In this document: one piece after another, positions 34,126 through 43,169 of the stretch
Layout of the letters: the number at the start of each line of letters is the position of its first letter
Numbering within the stretch: position 1 is the first letter of the stretch
Source: Streptomyces sp. NBC_00341
Lineage (GTDB): Bacteria; Actinomycetota; Actinomycetes; Streptomycetales; Streptomycetaceae
Reading direction: 5' to 3'
DNA: 64,000 nt
NCBI RefSeq assembly: GCF_041435055.1
Contig: NZ_CP108002.1
Span: forward strand, 5,084,001-5,148,000
Made by a program: the position numbers and the translations under genes
Notes under the pieces: model-generated
What the model saw: the letters and a program-made list of their open reading frames with translations, nothing else
What the model was told of the DNA's origin: nothing
Databases searched by the model: none

Positions 34126-34839
34126 TCAGCTCTCGGACGGCTCGGGCGACTGCTCGGTCCCCGGCTCGGCGGAGGGCTCCGGTGACGGCTCCGGCTTCGG
34201 GCGGGGGCGGCCCGCTGCCACCAGGGCGGCGACGTCGAGTGTGACCTCGGCGCCGATCGAGCCGGGGAGCGTGACCTTGTGGCCGGGCGCGTACACCTGG
34301 TGGTTGTCGTACCCACCGGTGAAGGGTTCCGTGAGGACGTGGACGCGGCCGTGCCTGCGGTCCAGGATGACGTAGACGGGGATCTTGGCGGCGGCGTACG
34401 CCACGACCTTGTTCCGCAGGTCGTTCTGGTAGTTGCCGGAGGTGACCTCAAGGACGAGGCGGAAGGCACCGGGGTCGTAGCAGTTGTTCCTGGCCTCGCC
34501 CTTGTCGAAATCGGCGTCCACGACCGCGAGGTCCGGGATGGCGTAGTCGGAGGGGCCGCCGGGCAGCCAGACGCCGACTCCCTGGATGACCGCTGACTCC
34601 CCGTCGTCGAGTCCGGCTTCGATCAAAGGGCGCATGAGTTTGGTCAGGGCGCGGCCGTGCGCGCCGTCCGGCGATGGGGCCACGGTGATGACGCCTCCGA
34701 TGATCTCGACGCGGTGACCCGGAAGCTGCTCCGAGAGCCGCTCGGCGCTGTCGAGCAGCGATTCGGGCTCCTTGCGCTCCTGCCGCTTCGGCCGCTCCGG
34801 CTCACCGTCACAGGGGTGCTCGACTGCTGCTGCAGACAT
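34126..34839 (-). CDS. Uma2 family (DUF820) PD-(D/E)xK-like endonuclease
   Basis: 237 residues from the ATG at 34839 (AGGAGG seven bases upstream). It has the Uma2 core: HRVEIIGGVITVAPSPDGAH, YAIPDLAVVD (metal Asp), FRLVLEVTSG (EVxS), and KIPVYVILDRRHGRVHVLTE. The fold is a restriction-endonuclease type, but biochemical activity of this very common streptomycete family is still unclear. An unusual Pro/Glu/Ser tail (PEPSPEPSAEPGTEQSPEP) closes the protein. A poly-Arg/Lys N-terminal segment (PERPKRQERKEPE) may bind DNA. It is isolated; no partner methylase or toxin is near. Confidence 0.88.
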   Translation of the reverse strand: MSAAAVEHPCDGEPERPKRQERKEPESLLDSAERLSEQLPGHRVEIIGGVITVAPSPDGAHGRALTKLMRPLIEAGLDDGESAVIQGVGVWLPGGPSDYAIPDLAVVDADFDKGEARNNCYDPGAFRLVLEVTSGNYQNDLRNKVVAYAAAKIPVYVILDRRHGRVHVLTEPFTGGYDNHQVYAPGHKVTLPGSIGAEVTLDVAALVAAGRPRPKPEPSPEPSAEPGTEQSPEPSES

Positions 34840-34940
34840 TGAGGGCCTCCTGAAAGGGCTGGTGTCGAGAAACATCATCGTAGGACTGTGAGCCCGTTCG
34901 CGGCCCGCACGCCCCGCTTCACCCCGCCGAGTGAAGCAGA

Positions 34941-34978
34941 AACGGCCCCGCGCACGTGGTCACGTGTGCAGGGCCGTT
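34941..34978 (-). terminator. Terminator after serC
   Basis: AACGGCCC (34941-34948) with GGGCCGTT (34971-34978), and an inner GCGCACGTG/CACGTGTGC stem make about 17 pairs around a tiny loop. Located 22 bases after the serC stop on the minus strand. Confidence 0.8.
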
Positions 34979-34999
34979 CCGGAGGTGTCAGCGGTGGAG

Positions 35000-36148
<1,149 letters not shown>

Positions 36149-36164
36149 CTACCGAATGCGTCCG

Positions 36165-36234
36165 TCCGGTGAGACACCGGATCCGGCCGGTGGACGGTAT
36201 CGCCAGGTGGGGCGGGGTCGGGGCTTCCCCGCCC
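36165..36234 (-). terminator. Terminator hairpins after the DUF1772 gene
   Basis: GGGCGGGG (36210-36217) pairs with CCCCGCCC (36227-36234), ten bases after the minus-strand stop at 36244. A second stem, TCCGGTG-AGA-CACCGGA, lies at 36165-36181. Confidence 0.6.
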
Positions 36235-36243
36235 TTGGCGGGC

Positions 36244-36690
36244 TCAGACCAGGGAGGTGACGAGCAGGGTGAGGGCGGCGATGAGGACGGTGACGCGGAC
36301 GTAGTGGAAGCGGTCCCAGCGGTTGCTCTGCTCCTTCCAGTCGGCGGGCCGGTTCTCGGGGGTCCAGGTCTTGCCCCGGTTGTTGATCGGGACGAGCAGC
36401 AGGATCGACATGAGCACGCTCACGATCAGCAGCGCGCCGGCGATGACGGCGAGGCCGGTGCCGGGGTGGTGCCATCCGGCGACGACCCGGATCGCGACGA
36501 GGACGACCGAGCTGATGTACCAGACCGGCATGACGGCGCCGAGCATCCGGCCCCCGTGGGCGCGGGCCAGCTGGTCGCTGTCCTCGGGGAGCGCGTTGAA
36601 GATCCGGTTCATGACGAAGGCGACGGAGAACTCCACCCCCACCATCAGCCCGAAGGAGACGGTGGTGACGACCTCAAGTGCGTTGATCAT
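36244..36690 (-). CDS. DUF1772-family membrane protein
   Basis: 148 residues from the ATG at 36690 (GAGAAGGG upstream). Four membrane helices; the pattern NALEVVTTVSFGLMVGVEFS, then LLVPINNRGKTWTPENRPAD and NRWDRFHYVRV, is DUF1772, a family that includes anthrone-oxygenase-like proteins, though most members have no known role. The conserved NxRW..hh segment is complete. It faces a TetR gene across a set of CTAGCG palindromes and is almost certainly its repression target. Confidence 0.88.
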   Translation of the reverse strand: MINALEVVTTVSFGLMVGVEFSVAFVMNRIFNALPEDSDQLARAHGGRMLGAVMPVWYISSVVLVAIRVVAGWHHPGTGLAVIAGALLIVSVLMSILLLVPINNRGKTWTPENRPADWKEQSNRWDRFHYVRVTVLIAALTLLVTSLV

Positions 36691-36707
36691 GGCGACCCTT
36701 CTCATTT

Positions 36708-36774
36708 CCTAGCGGCGCTAGGTGATGGGCCCAACGCTAGCGCTACTGCCGCTTGATTGTCTAGCGGTGATAGG
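36708..36774. promoter_or_regulatory. TetR operator cluster
   Basis: CCTAGCG-G-CGCTAGG at 36708-36722 is a perfect 15-bp palindrome. CTAGCGGTGATAGG at 36761-36774 matches it at 12 of 14 positions, and CGCTAGCG at 36735-36742 is a further half-site pair. The last site overlaps TAGGAT (36771-36776), which ends six bases before the TetR ATG and may be the -10 of a leaderless transcript. Confidence 0.7.
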
Positions 36775-36782
36775 ATCGAGTC

Positions 36783-37361
36783 ATGTCGGTAAAGGAACGC
36801 AAGCAGCGCGAACGGGCGGAACGCGAGCGCCTCATCGTGGCGACGGCCCGTGAACTCGCCGAGAAGCAGGGCTGGGACGCGGTCACCACCCGTCGGCTCT
36901 CCGAGCGCATCGAGTACAGCCAGCCCGTTCTCTACAGCCACTTCCGCGGCAAACGGGAGATCATCGGCGCCGTCGCCCTTGAGGGCGCCGCGGAGATGGC
37001 CGCGGCGGTGCGCGCCGCGACCGCCGCCGCGGACGGCCCGCGCGAGCGGGTGTACGCCCTGGCCCGCGCCTACCTCGACTTCGCCGCCCGCAACCCGGCG
37101 GTCTACGACGCCATCTTCCAGCTCGACGGCGGTCTCCCGTACGCACAGGAGGACACCCCGGCACCCCTCAAGGACGCCTTCGCCGCGCTGTTGGAGAGCC
37201 TCGGCTCGGTCGCCGGGGACGGCGTCCACCCGGCCCTGTTCACCGAGGTGTTCTGGGCGTCCCTGCACGGGGTGGCGACCCTGACCCGGTCGGGGCGGCT
37301 GCTGCCGGAGGAGACCGAGCAGCGGGTGGAGCTGCTGGTGGAGCGGCTCGCCGTGGTGTGA
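36783..37361 (+). CDS. TetR family regulator (WHG-type C-terminal domain)
   Basis: 192 residues. DNA-binding domain: ERERLIVATARELAEKQGWD, AVTTRRLSERIEYSQPVLYS, HFRGKREIIGAVALEG. The ligand part (VYALARAYLDFAARNPAVYD through TEVFWASLHGVATLTRSGRL) has the WHG-type pattern seen in regulators with small, often cationic or drug ligands. No ribosome site precedes the ATG; a -10-like TAGGAT six bases upstream suggests a leaderless mRNA. Divergent from the DUF1772 gene and likely its repressor. Confidence 0.92.
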   Translation: MSVKERKQRERAERERLIVATARELAEKQGWDAVTTRRLSERIEYSQPVLYSHFRGKREIIGAVALEGAAEMAAAVRAATAAADGPRERVYALARAYLDFAARNPAVYDAIFQLDGGLPYAQEDTPAPLKDAFAALLESLGSVAGDGVHPALFTEVFWASLHGVATLTRSGRLLPEETEQRVELLVERLAVV

Positions 37362-37425
37362 CACGGCGTCCTGTCGTCCAGGTACCGCTCCCGGCGTCAC
37401 CCGTGCCCGCGCATGTCTCCGTCAG

Positions 37426-39252
37426 TCAGCTCGTCCCGACGCGTGCGCGGGCGTCCGCCGCCCGTTTCTCCGTGGCCTGCGCCTCCCGGTCGCGTCCCAG
37501 GGCGCTGTAGAAGTCGGCCAGCAGGTCGAGGGCTTCGAGGGTTTCGGGGTCCTCCGGCCCCAGCAAACGGGTGCGCGCCTCTACCACCCGCTCGCCCAGA
37601 GCCACCGCATCCTGATCGCGGCCCACACGGCTGTAGAAGTCGGCCAGATCGTGCAGGGTTTCCAGGGTGTCGGGGTCTTCCGGCCCCAGCACACGGGAGC
37701 GCGCCGCCGCCACCCACTCCTCCAGGTCGACCGCCTGCCGGTCTCGTCCCAAGGAGCTGTAGGAAGCGGCGAGGTCGTGGAAGGTCGCGAGGGTGTCGGG
37801 ATTCTCGGCTCCCAGGACGCGGGTACGTGCTTGGGCCACCCGCTCCCGCATGGCGGCCGCCTCCTTGTGCAGTCCCAGGAGGCTGTAGGTGATGGCGTGG
37901 TTGTGGACGCTTGCGAGGGTGTCGGGATTCTCGGGCCCCAGGACGCGGGTACGTGCCTGGATCCCCCGCTCTTCCAGCTCTGCCGCATCGAACAGACGCC
38001 CCATCGCACCGTAGGAGGCGGCGATGATGTCGAGCATTTCGAGAGTGTCGGGATGGTCGGGCCCCAGCACACGCGTACGCGCCTCGGCCAGCCACTCCCG
38101 CAGGCGCAGCGCCTCCTGGGTTCGTCCCACGTCATCGTAGGAGGCGGCGAGGTTGTCGAGGGTTTCGAGGGTGTGCGGATGCTCCGGCCCCAGGACGCGG
38201 GTACGCGCCTCGGCCACCCGCTCCCCCAGGCGCAGCGCCTCCTGGGCACGCCCCGCGTCACCGTAGGCGGCGGCGAGGTCGTCGAGGGCGACGAGAGTGT
38301 CGGGATGGTCGGGTCCCAGCACACGGGCGCGCGCCTCGGCCACCTCTTTGTACACGGCGGTCGCTTCGTCGGCGCGGCCGTCCGCGTGGAGCTCGACGGC
38401 CTGTTCGTACCGGCGGGCCAGGGATTCGGCGCTGGGGTCCGGCGGGTGAGGGGGGAGAGGCGGGAGCGGAGGGAGGTCCCGGCCGGTGGGGGGCTCGCCG
38501 GTGGCCGCCGTGCGGTTGAGGACGAGTCCGAGCTGGTCGGCGTTCTCGGTGCCCCGCTGCTGCGGCAGCGGCAGCCGTTCCGCCGTGAACCGGCTCCACA
38601 GGGTCCGGTAGATGTCCTGCATGGTGATCAACGGGCCGGTGTGCGGGGCCCCTTCGCGCAGGAGGGCCAGGAGGCGCCCGGTGAACGCGGTGTGCGCCTC
38701 GTCGGGGAGGACCAACGCCGTGCTGTTGGGCGGGGCCGAGGCGAGGGTGTACGTGCCCCGGATGTCGAGCTGCCCGAGGACCTCCTGCTGACCGGCGCTC
38801 AGGGTGGTGCCGATGGCGCGCCCGCTGAAGCAGCTGTCGAGGATGATCACGCGGTTCCTGGCCCTGCTGCCGAGGAACGTCCCGCGCACGGTGTCGAACC
38901 GCAGCGCGCTGTACTCCACGGCGTCCATGGCGGTGTCGTGGAGGGCGAGATAGAGCTCGTGGGAGCGGCCGAGCGGAATTCCATGACCGGCGAAGTAGAA
39001 CAGCAGCAGGTCCTCGGCCTCATCGGCTGCCCGGTGCAGCACCTGGCCGATCTCCCGGCCGGTCGCCCCGGGCGGGACGGTGACGCAGACCTCGGCGGGG
39101 AACCCGCCGAGGCCCGGATCGGTGAGGACGGCCGCCAGGTCGCGCAGATTGGCCGTGATCTGCGGCACGTCCGCCAGTTGCTCGTCCTCGTACGCGGCAG
39201 AGCCGAGAAGGACGATGCGGGAGCGCGCCGGGTCGATACCGCGACCGCTCAC
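37426..39252 (-). CDS. Caspase-like protease with seven TPR repeats
   Basis: 608 residues. Residues ~10-245 are a caspase-like (peptidase C14/CHAT-clan) domain: strand RIVLLGSAAY, catalytic His90 in LLLFYFAGHG, and catalytic Cys141 in VIILDSCFSG. A Pro-rich linker (about 252-285) leads to seven 42-residue repeats at 307-600, consensus ARTRVLGPEHPDTLETLxxL, with A-S-Y-x-x-x-G-R in each helix pair (TPR_10/kinesin-light-chain type). The protein should cleave a cytosolic target; the TPR array is the sensor or docking arm. ATG overlaps the EACC1 stop by 4 bases, so the two are coupled. It fits the EACC1-effector conflict systems of Aravind and co-workers. Confidence 0.92.
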   Translation of the reverse strand: MSGRGIDPARSRIVLLGSAAYEDEQLADVPQITANLRDLAAVLTDPGLGGFPAEVCVTVPPGATGREIGQVLHRAADEAEDLLLFYFAGHGIPLGRSHELYLALHDTAMDAVEYSALRFDTVRGTFLGSRARNRVIILDSCFSGRAIGTTLSAGQQEVLGQLDIRGTYTLASAPPNSTALVLPDEAHTAFTGRLLALLREGAPHTGPLITMQDIYRTLWSRFTAERLPLPQQRGTENADQLGLVLNRTAATGEPPTGRDLPPLPPLPPHPPDPSAESLARRYEQAVELHADGRADEATAVYKEVAEARARVLGPDHPDTLVALDDLAAAYGDAGRAQEALRLGERVAEARTRVLGPEHPHTLETLDNLAASYDDVGRTQEALRLREWLAEARTRVLGPDHPDTLEMLDIIAASYGAMGRLFDAAELEERGIQARTRVLGPENPDTLASVHNHAITYSLLGLHKEAAAMRERVAQARTRVLGAENPDTLATFHDLAASYSSLGRDRQAVDLEEWVAAARSRVLGPEDPDTLETLHDLADFYSRVGRDQDAVALGERVVEARTRLLGPEDPETLEALDLLADFYSALGRDREAQATEKRAADARARVGTS

Positions 39253-39605
39253 CGGCGTTCCTCCGCCTGCCCCAGGGCGATCTTCAGGAGACGCTCGGCG
39301 TCGTCGACGGACTGCGCGTCCAGTTCCACTTCCTGGCCCTGCGGCCCTTTCATCTTGATGCGTACGGCCCGGCGCCGCGGCTGCGACAGGTACGCGCCCA
39401 GGGAGGTGGCCAGCGCGCTGGCCACCCCGCCCGCGCCCAGCGTCGCGATGAGGACCTCGGGGAGTCCGCCGAGCTCACCCGCCGCCGGGATCGCCGGAGC
39501 CGGTTTCACCCGCCCCCGGAGTTCGGATTCCTGGCTCAGCCAGTCGTCCAGGTCCTCCAGTTCCTCGACCGGATCGGCTCCATCGACCCACAGACGCAGC
39601 TCCAC
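39249..39605 (-). CDS. EACC1-like component of a caspase conflict system
   Basis: 118 residues from the GTG at 39605 (GGGGGGAG upstream), overlapping the caspase gene. N-terminal strands and acidic helix ELRLWVDGADPVEELEDLDD, a middle hydrophobic segment VLIATLGAGGVASALATSLG that may be a membrane helix, then a basic strand VRIKMKGPQGQEVELD and helix DAERLLKIALGQ. This layout matches effector-associated constant component 1 (EACC1), always found beside effectors such as caspases in multicellular bacteria. Its role is unproven; it is thought to hold or sense for the effector. No NTPase is adjacent here, which is unusual for the fuller systems. Confidence 0.85.
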   Translation of the reverse strand: MELRLWVDGADPVEELEDLDDWLSQESELRGRVKPAPAIPAAGELGGLPEVLIATLGAGGVASALATSLGAYLSQPRRRAVRIKMKGPQGQEVELDAQSVDDAERLLKIALGQAEERR

Positions 39606-39660
39606 TGCTGTGCTCCCCCCACACGTGATCGGTGTTGACCGCTTTACCTCGACCCCTGGG

Positions 39661-40911
39661 TCACCGCAGGGTGACCGGGAGCGAGACAAGGTCATTCTGG
39701 GTGACGATCGGCTTGTTGCGCAGCTCGTCCGCCGGGACGGCGAGGGCCAGCTCCGGGAACCGCTCGTACAGCGCGGGCAGGGCGACGGCCGCCTCCAGCC
39801 GGGAGAGCGCGGCGCCGGGGCAGACGTGCGGGCCGTGGCCGAAGGAGATGTGGCGGTTGGGGGAGCGGGTGACGTCGAACTCCGTCGCCGTCGGGCCCCA
39901 CTGCTTCTCGTCGCGGCTGAGGGCGGCGAACGAGATCATGATGCCCTCGCCCTGCGGCAGGACCCGGTCACCGACCTCGATGTCCTCGGTGGCGAACCGG
40001 ATCAGGACGTGCGAGGTGGGCGCCGCCCAGCGCAGCGTCTCCTCGATCACCCCGTCCCAGCTCACTTCGCCGGCGAGCACCGCGCGGCGCTGCTCGGGGT
40101 GGCTCTGGAGGGCGACGACGGCGTTCACGATGAGGCTGATCGTCGTCTCGTGCCCGGCGGCGATGATCACCTTCAGGGTGTTGAGGATCTCCTCGTCGGT
40201 GAGGTGGTCGCCGTCCTCGGACGCCACGAGCAGGGCGCCGGTCAGGTCATCGGCCGGGGACGCCTTCTTCTCGTCGAGGATGCGGGAGAACAGGGTGTGG
40301 ATGTCCGCCATCATCTGCGGCACCTCTGCGGGCGGCGTCATGTTGGAGAAGAACTTGTCGAACAGTTCCTTCATCCGGGGCAGATCGGCGGAGTCGATGC
40401 CCATCAGCTCGCTGATGACGTTCATCGGCAGCGGGTAGGCGAACTCGGCCTTCAGGTCGACGCTCTCGCCCGCCGGGCGCTCCGCCAGCCGGTCCAGCAG
40501 CACCTTCGTACGCGCCTCAATACCTTCCCGCAGCCGCTCCACCCGCCGCACGGTGAGTGCCTGGGCGACCAGTCCGCGGAGCCTGCGGTGCTCGGCGCCG
40601 TCCGCCGTCAGCATGGTGCGGCCCGGGTTGACCAGGCCGATCAGCGGCCAGTCGAGCGGGATCTCGCCGCGCTGCCAGGCCCCCCAGACGTTGATGTCCT
40701 TGACCAGGCGGCTGTCGGTGAGCAGCAATTTGGCCTCGGCGTGGTGGGTGACCGTGTAGACGCGGACCCCGCCGGGCAGTTCCACCCGGGCGAGCGGGCC
40801 CGCCGCGTGCAGCCGGGCGCTCTCGCCGTCGAGGTCGGTGACGAACGGGTCCAGGACGATGGGTTCCTGTTCGTCGCTGGTGCCCGGCGCTTCGGTCGTC
40901 GTCGCGGTCAT
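39661..40911 (-). CDS. Cytochrome P450 (CYP154-like), last gene of the conservon run
   Basis: 416 residues from the ATG at 40911, overlapping the stop of the previous P450 by four bases. All heme-enzyme motifs are complete: I-helix AGHETT at 252-257, ExxR as ETLR at 291-294, and heme-ligand Cys364 in FGHGPHVCPG. It should be a functional monooxygenase, fed by ferredoxin. In S. coelicolor, CYP154 genes sit next to CYP157 genes in conservons, which supports the name. The substrate is unknown. It converges on nothing; the EACC1 gene follows after 55 bases without a clear terminator, so read-through into the caspase pair is possible. Confidence 0.93.
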   Translation of the reverse strand: MTATTTEAPGTSDEQEPIVLDPFVTDLDGESARLHAAGPLARVELPGGVRVYTVTHHAEAKLLLTDSRLVKDINVWGAWQRGEIPLDWPLIGLVNPGRTMLTADGAEHRRLRGLVAQALTVRRVERLREGIEARTKVLLDRLAERPAGESVDLKAEFAYPLPMNVISELMGIDSADLPRMKELFDKFFSNMTPPAEVPQMMADIHTLFSRILDEKKASPADDLTGALLVASEDGDHLTDEEILNTLKVIIAAGHETTISLIVNAVVALQSHPEQRRAVLAGEVSWDGVIEETLRWAAPTSHVLIRFATEDIEVGDRVLPQGEGIMISFAALSRDEKQWGPTATEFDVTRSPNRHISFGHGPHVCPGAALSRLEAAVALPALYERFPELALAVPADELRNKPIVTQNDLVSLPVTLR

Positions 40912-42161
40912 CTCTGGCCTCCAAGGGCGGGGGTGGGCGTGAAGCGTGCCGGCAGGTCCGTCAGTCCGCGCAGCCACGGGGAGGGGCGCCGGGTCAGCTG
41001 CTCTTCGGGGACCGCGAGGTCGACGTCGGGCAGCCGGTCGAGGATGACCTCGATCGCCGTACGGGCGATGACCTCCGCCGTCTCCTGGGCGGGGAACGGG
41101 CAGCGGTGGTCGCCGTGGCTGAAGGAGAAGAAGGCGTTGTTGCCGCCGGTGAGCGTGGATCCGTCGGTGCGGACCTGGGGGTCGGCGTTCGCACCGGCCA
41201 GGCTGAGGACCAGCAGATCGCCGGCCTTGATGTGGCGGCCGCCGAGGTGGGTGTCGCGGCTGGCCCAGCGGCCGGCGATGTTCTGGCTGGGGGTGTCCTC
41301 CCAGAGGACCTCGTTCATCGCCTCGCCCACGCTGTGCCGGCCGCCGGAGAGCGAGGCGGCGAAGCGGTCGTCGGTGAGCATGAGGCGCAGCGAGTTGCCG
41401 ATCCAGTCGGCGGTGGGCTGGTGGCCGGCCGCCATCATGACCATGAGGTCGCGGGAGACGTCCTCGTCCGTGAATCCGCGGGTGTTGGCGAGCATCCGGG
41501 AGACGACGTCGTCGCCGGGGGTGGTCTGCCGGTCTGCCACCAGTTCGTACACCGATGCGGCGATGTGCCGCTGGCCGGTCTGTGCGGTCGGCCCGCCGTT
41601 GATCATGTCGTTCATCGCGGTGACGAGGGCGGGGCCCTTCTCGTCGGAGAAGCCGAGGAGCTTCGCCAGTACCCGTACGGGCATCAGCATCGCGTAGTCC
41701 GCGACGAGGTCCGCGGTGCCGGCCGAGCAGAAGGAGTCGATCAGCTCGTCCGCGAACTCGGCCGTGCTCTCCTTGAGTTCGAACGGGTTCACCGCCTCCA
41801 GCGCGTCACTGATGACGGCGGAGCGGCGGCTGTGGCGTTCGCCGACGGTGTAGAGGATGGACGGCTGGTCCCGGCTGATCATCGGCATCAGGGGCCAGTC
41901 GTCGGGGATGGCCGGCCACTGGTTCCACAGCTGCGAATCGCGGCTGAAGAGCACCGGGTCGCCGGTGAGTTGGTGCAGCTCGCGGTAGCCGAGGACGAGC
42001 CAGGCGGGGATGTCGCCGGGCAGCACGATCGGGGCGACCGGCCCGTGGTCGCGCCGCATCTCCCGGTAGAGCCGGGCGGGTTCGTCCTGGAACCGGCCGC
42101 CGTACAGATGCACGGCTTCGGTTCCGGTGCCGGTGGCGGCCGCGTGGGGGCACTGGGTCAC
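40908..42161 (-). CDS. cvnE: Cytochrome P450 without ExxR (CYP157-like), conservon gene E
   Basis: 417 residues from the GTG at 42161, overlapping the cvnD stop. Heme-ligand Cys354 is present in FSHGDHRCPF, and the I-helix carries AAGHQPT (about 244-250). The K-helix reads EVLW at 284-287, so the arginine of ExxR is replaced by tryptophan. CYP157 enzymes of S. coelicolor lack ExxR in the same way (published for CYP157C1). The acid-alcohol pair of the I-helix is also altered (HQPT instead of xE/DT). Function unknown; it may be a redox or ligand sensor of the conservon rather than a normal oxygenase. Confidence 0.9.
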   Translation of the reverse strand: MTQCPHAAATGTGTEAVHLYGGRFQDEPARLYREMRRDHGPVAPIVLPGDIPAWLVLGYRELHQLTGDPVLFSRDSQLWNQWPAIPDDWPLMPMISRDQPSILYTVGERHSRRSAVISDALEAVNPFELKESTAEFADELIDSFCSAGTADLVADYAMLMPVRVLAKLLGFSDEKGPALVTAMNDMINGGPTAQTGQRHIAASVYELVADRQTTPGDDVVSRMLANTRGFTDEDVSRDLMVMMAAGHQPTADWIGNSLRLMLTDDRFAASLSGGRHSVGEAMNEVLWEDTPSQNIAGRWASRDTHLGGRHIKAGDLLVLSLAGANADPQVRTDGSTLTGGNNAFFSFSHGDHRCPFPAQETAEVIARTAIEVILDRLPDVDLAVPEEQLTRRPSPWLRGLTDLPARFTPTPALGGQR

Positions 42162-42823
42162 GGGGCGGACTCCGGGGTCAGGGCGGCGAGGGTCTGGCCG
42201 TCGCCCGTGGAGGCGGTGGACGGAGCGCTGTCCGCGGCGCGGGCGGCGGACAGCGCGTGCAGGTGCTCCACCAGCGTGATCAGTACGTACTTGCTGGAGG
42301 ACCGGTCCCGGGCGTCGCACTCCACGAGCGGTACGTCGTCCGAGAGGGCGAGCGCCTCGCGGATCTGCTGCTCGGTGTGGAGCGGGCCGCCGAAGTAGTT
42401 GCACGCCACGATGAACGGTGTGCCGTGGTGCTCCAGCCGGTCGATGGCGTACCAGGAGTCGGCGAGGCGCCGGGTGTCGACGAGCACGACGGCACCGAGC
42501 GTCCCGGAGAACAGCCGGTCCCACAGGAACCAGAAGCGCTCCTGGCCGGGCGCGCCGAACAGGTAGAGCACCGAGCGTTCGTCGAGCGTGATCCGGCCGA
42601 AGTCGAAGGCGACGGTGGTGGACGTCTTGGAGTGAACGCCGTCGAGGTGGTCGACGGCCTCGCCCGCGCGGGTCATCGTCTCCTCCGTGTTGAGCGGACG
42701 GATCTCGCTCACGGATCGGACCATGGTGGTCTTGCCTACGCCGAAGCCGCCGACGACGACTATTTTCAGTCCGTTGTCGGCCGTGGCCCGAAGGGCGGCA
42801 CGGTCAGAGGTTGCGGAGTCCAA
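42158..42823 (-). CDS. cvnD: Conservon GTPase CvnD (MglA-like)
   Basis: 221 residues from the TTG at 42823, overlapping cvnC by 20 bases. Walker A is GGFGVGKTT (about 25-33), switch II is FGAPGQERF, and the G4-like region FIVACNYFGG lacks a plain NKxD, as in other conservon GTPases. Ras-like small GTPase acting with CvnA-C at the membrane as an on-off switch; conservons are compared with eukaryotic G-protein systems. The Ala/Ser-rich C-terminal tail (about 195-221) is variable. The ribosome site AGGTG is five bases from the start. Confidence 0.92.
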   Translation of the reverse strand: MDSATSDRAALRATADNGLKIVVVGGFGVGKTTMVRSVSEIRPLNTEETMTRAGEAVDHLDGVHSKTSTTVAFDFGRITLDERSVLYLFGAPGQERFWFLWDRLFSGTLGAVVLVDTRRLADSWYAIDRLEHHGTPFIVACNYFGGPLHTEQQIREALALSDDVPLVECDARDRSSSKYVLITLVEHLHALSAARAADSAPSTASTGDGQTLAALTPESAP

Positions 42824-43169
42824 CGAGCACCTGTTCCAGGATGTCGGGGTCGGGGAGCCGGTCCGCGACGCGTGCGGTACGAGGGTGGCGGGCGCTGATC
42901 CGACCGGTGTCGAGCAGATCGCACAGCAGGATGCGCACGATGCTGACGGGCAGGTCGAGGCTCGCGGCGATCTCGACGACCGCGGTGGGCCGTTCGCACA
43001 TGCGCAGGATCGCGACGTGCTCCGACTGCATACCGGGGGCCGGTTCGCATTCCGAGACGACGAGTGTCACCAGGTCGAAGACGTCCGAGTCGGAGCGGCT
43101 GCGGCCACCGGTGAGGGTGTAGAGCCGGTCCGGGTCGTCGTCCCGGCCCGGACGCGGGCGGGGCGTCAT
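42804..43169 (-). CDS. cvnC: Conservon protein CvnC (DUF742)
   Basis: 121 residues. DUF742 with the typical PDRLYTLTGGRSRSDSDVFD opening, then EHVAILRMCERPTAVVEIAA (winged-helix-like) and VRILLCDLLDTGRISARHP. ATG 43169 overlaps the cvnB stop as ATGA. In studied conservons, CvnC binds the histidine-kinase-like CvnA and CvnB in a membrane complex. Acts as an adaptor, cytosolic side. Confidence 0.93.
   Translation of the reverse strand: MTPRPRPGRDDDPDRLYTLTGGRSRSDSDVFDLVTLVVSECEPAPGMQSEHVAILRMCERPTAVVEIAASLDLPVSIVRILLCDLLDTGRISARHPRTARVADRLPDPDILEQVLVGLRNL

Noticed and set aside
37453..38334. Tandem 126-bp DNA repeats considered as a mobile or CRISPR element
   Set aside because: They are the in-frame TPR repeats of the caspase protein and diverge at codon level.
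37651..41697. A 1348-codon open frame on the plus strand across the caspase, EACC1 and P450 genes
   Set aside because: Very long antisense frames are common at this GC bias; the minus-strand genes have motifs, overlaps and ribosome sites, while this frame has none.
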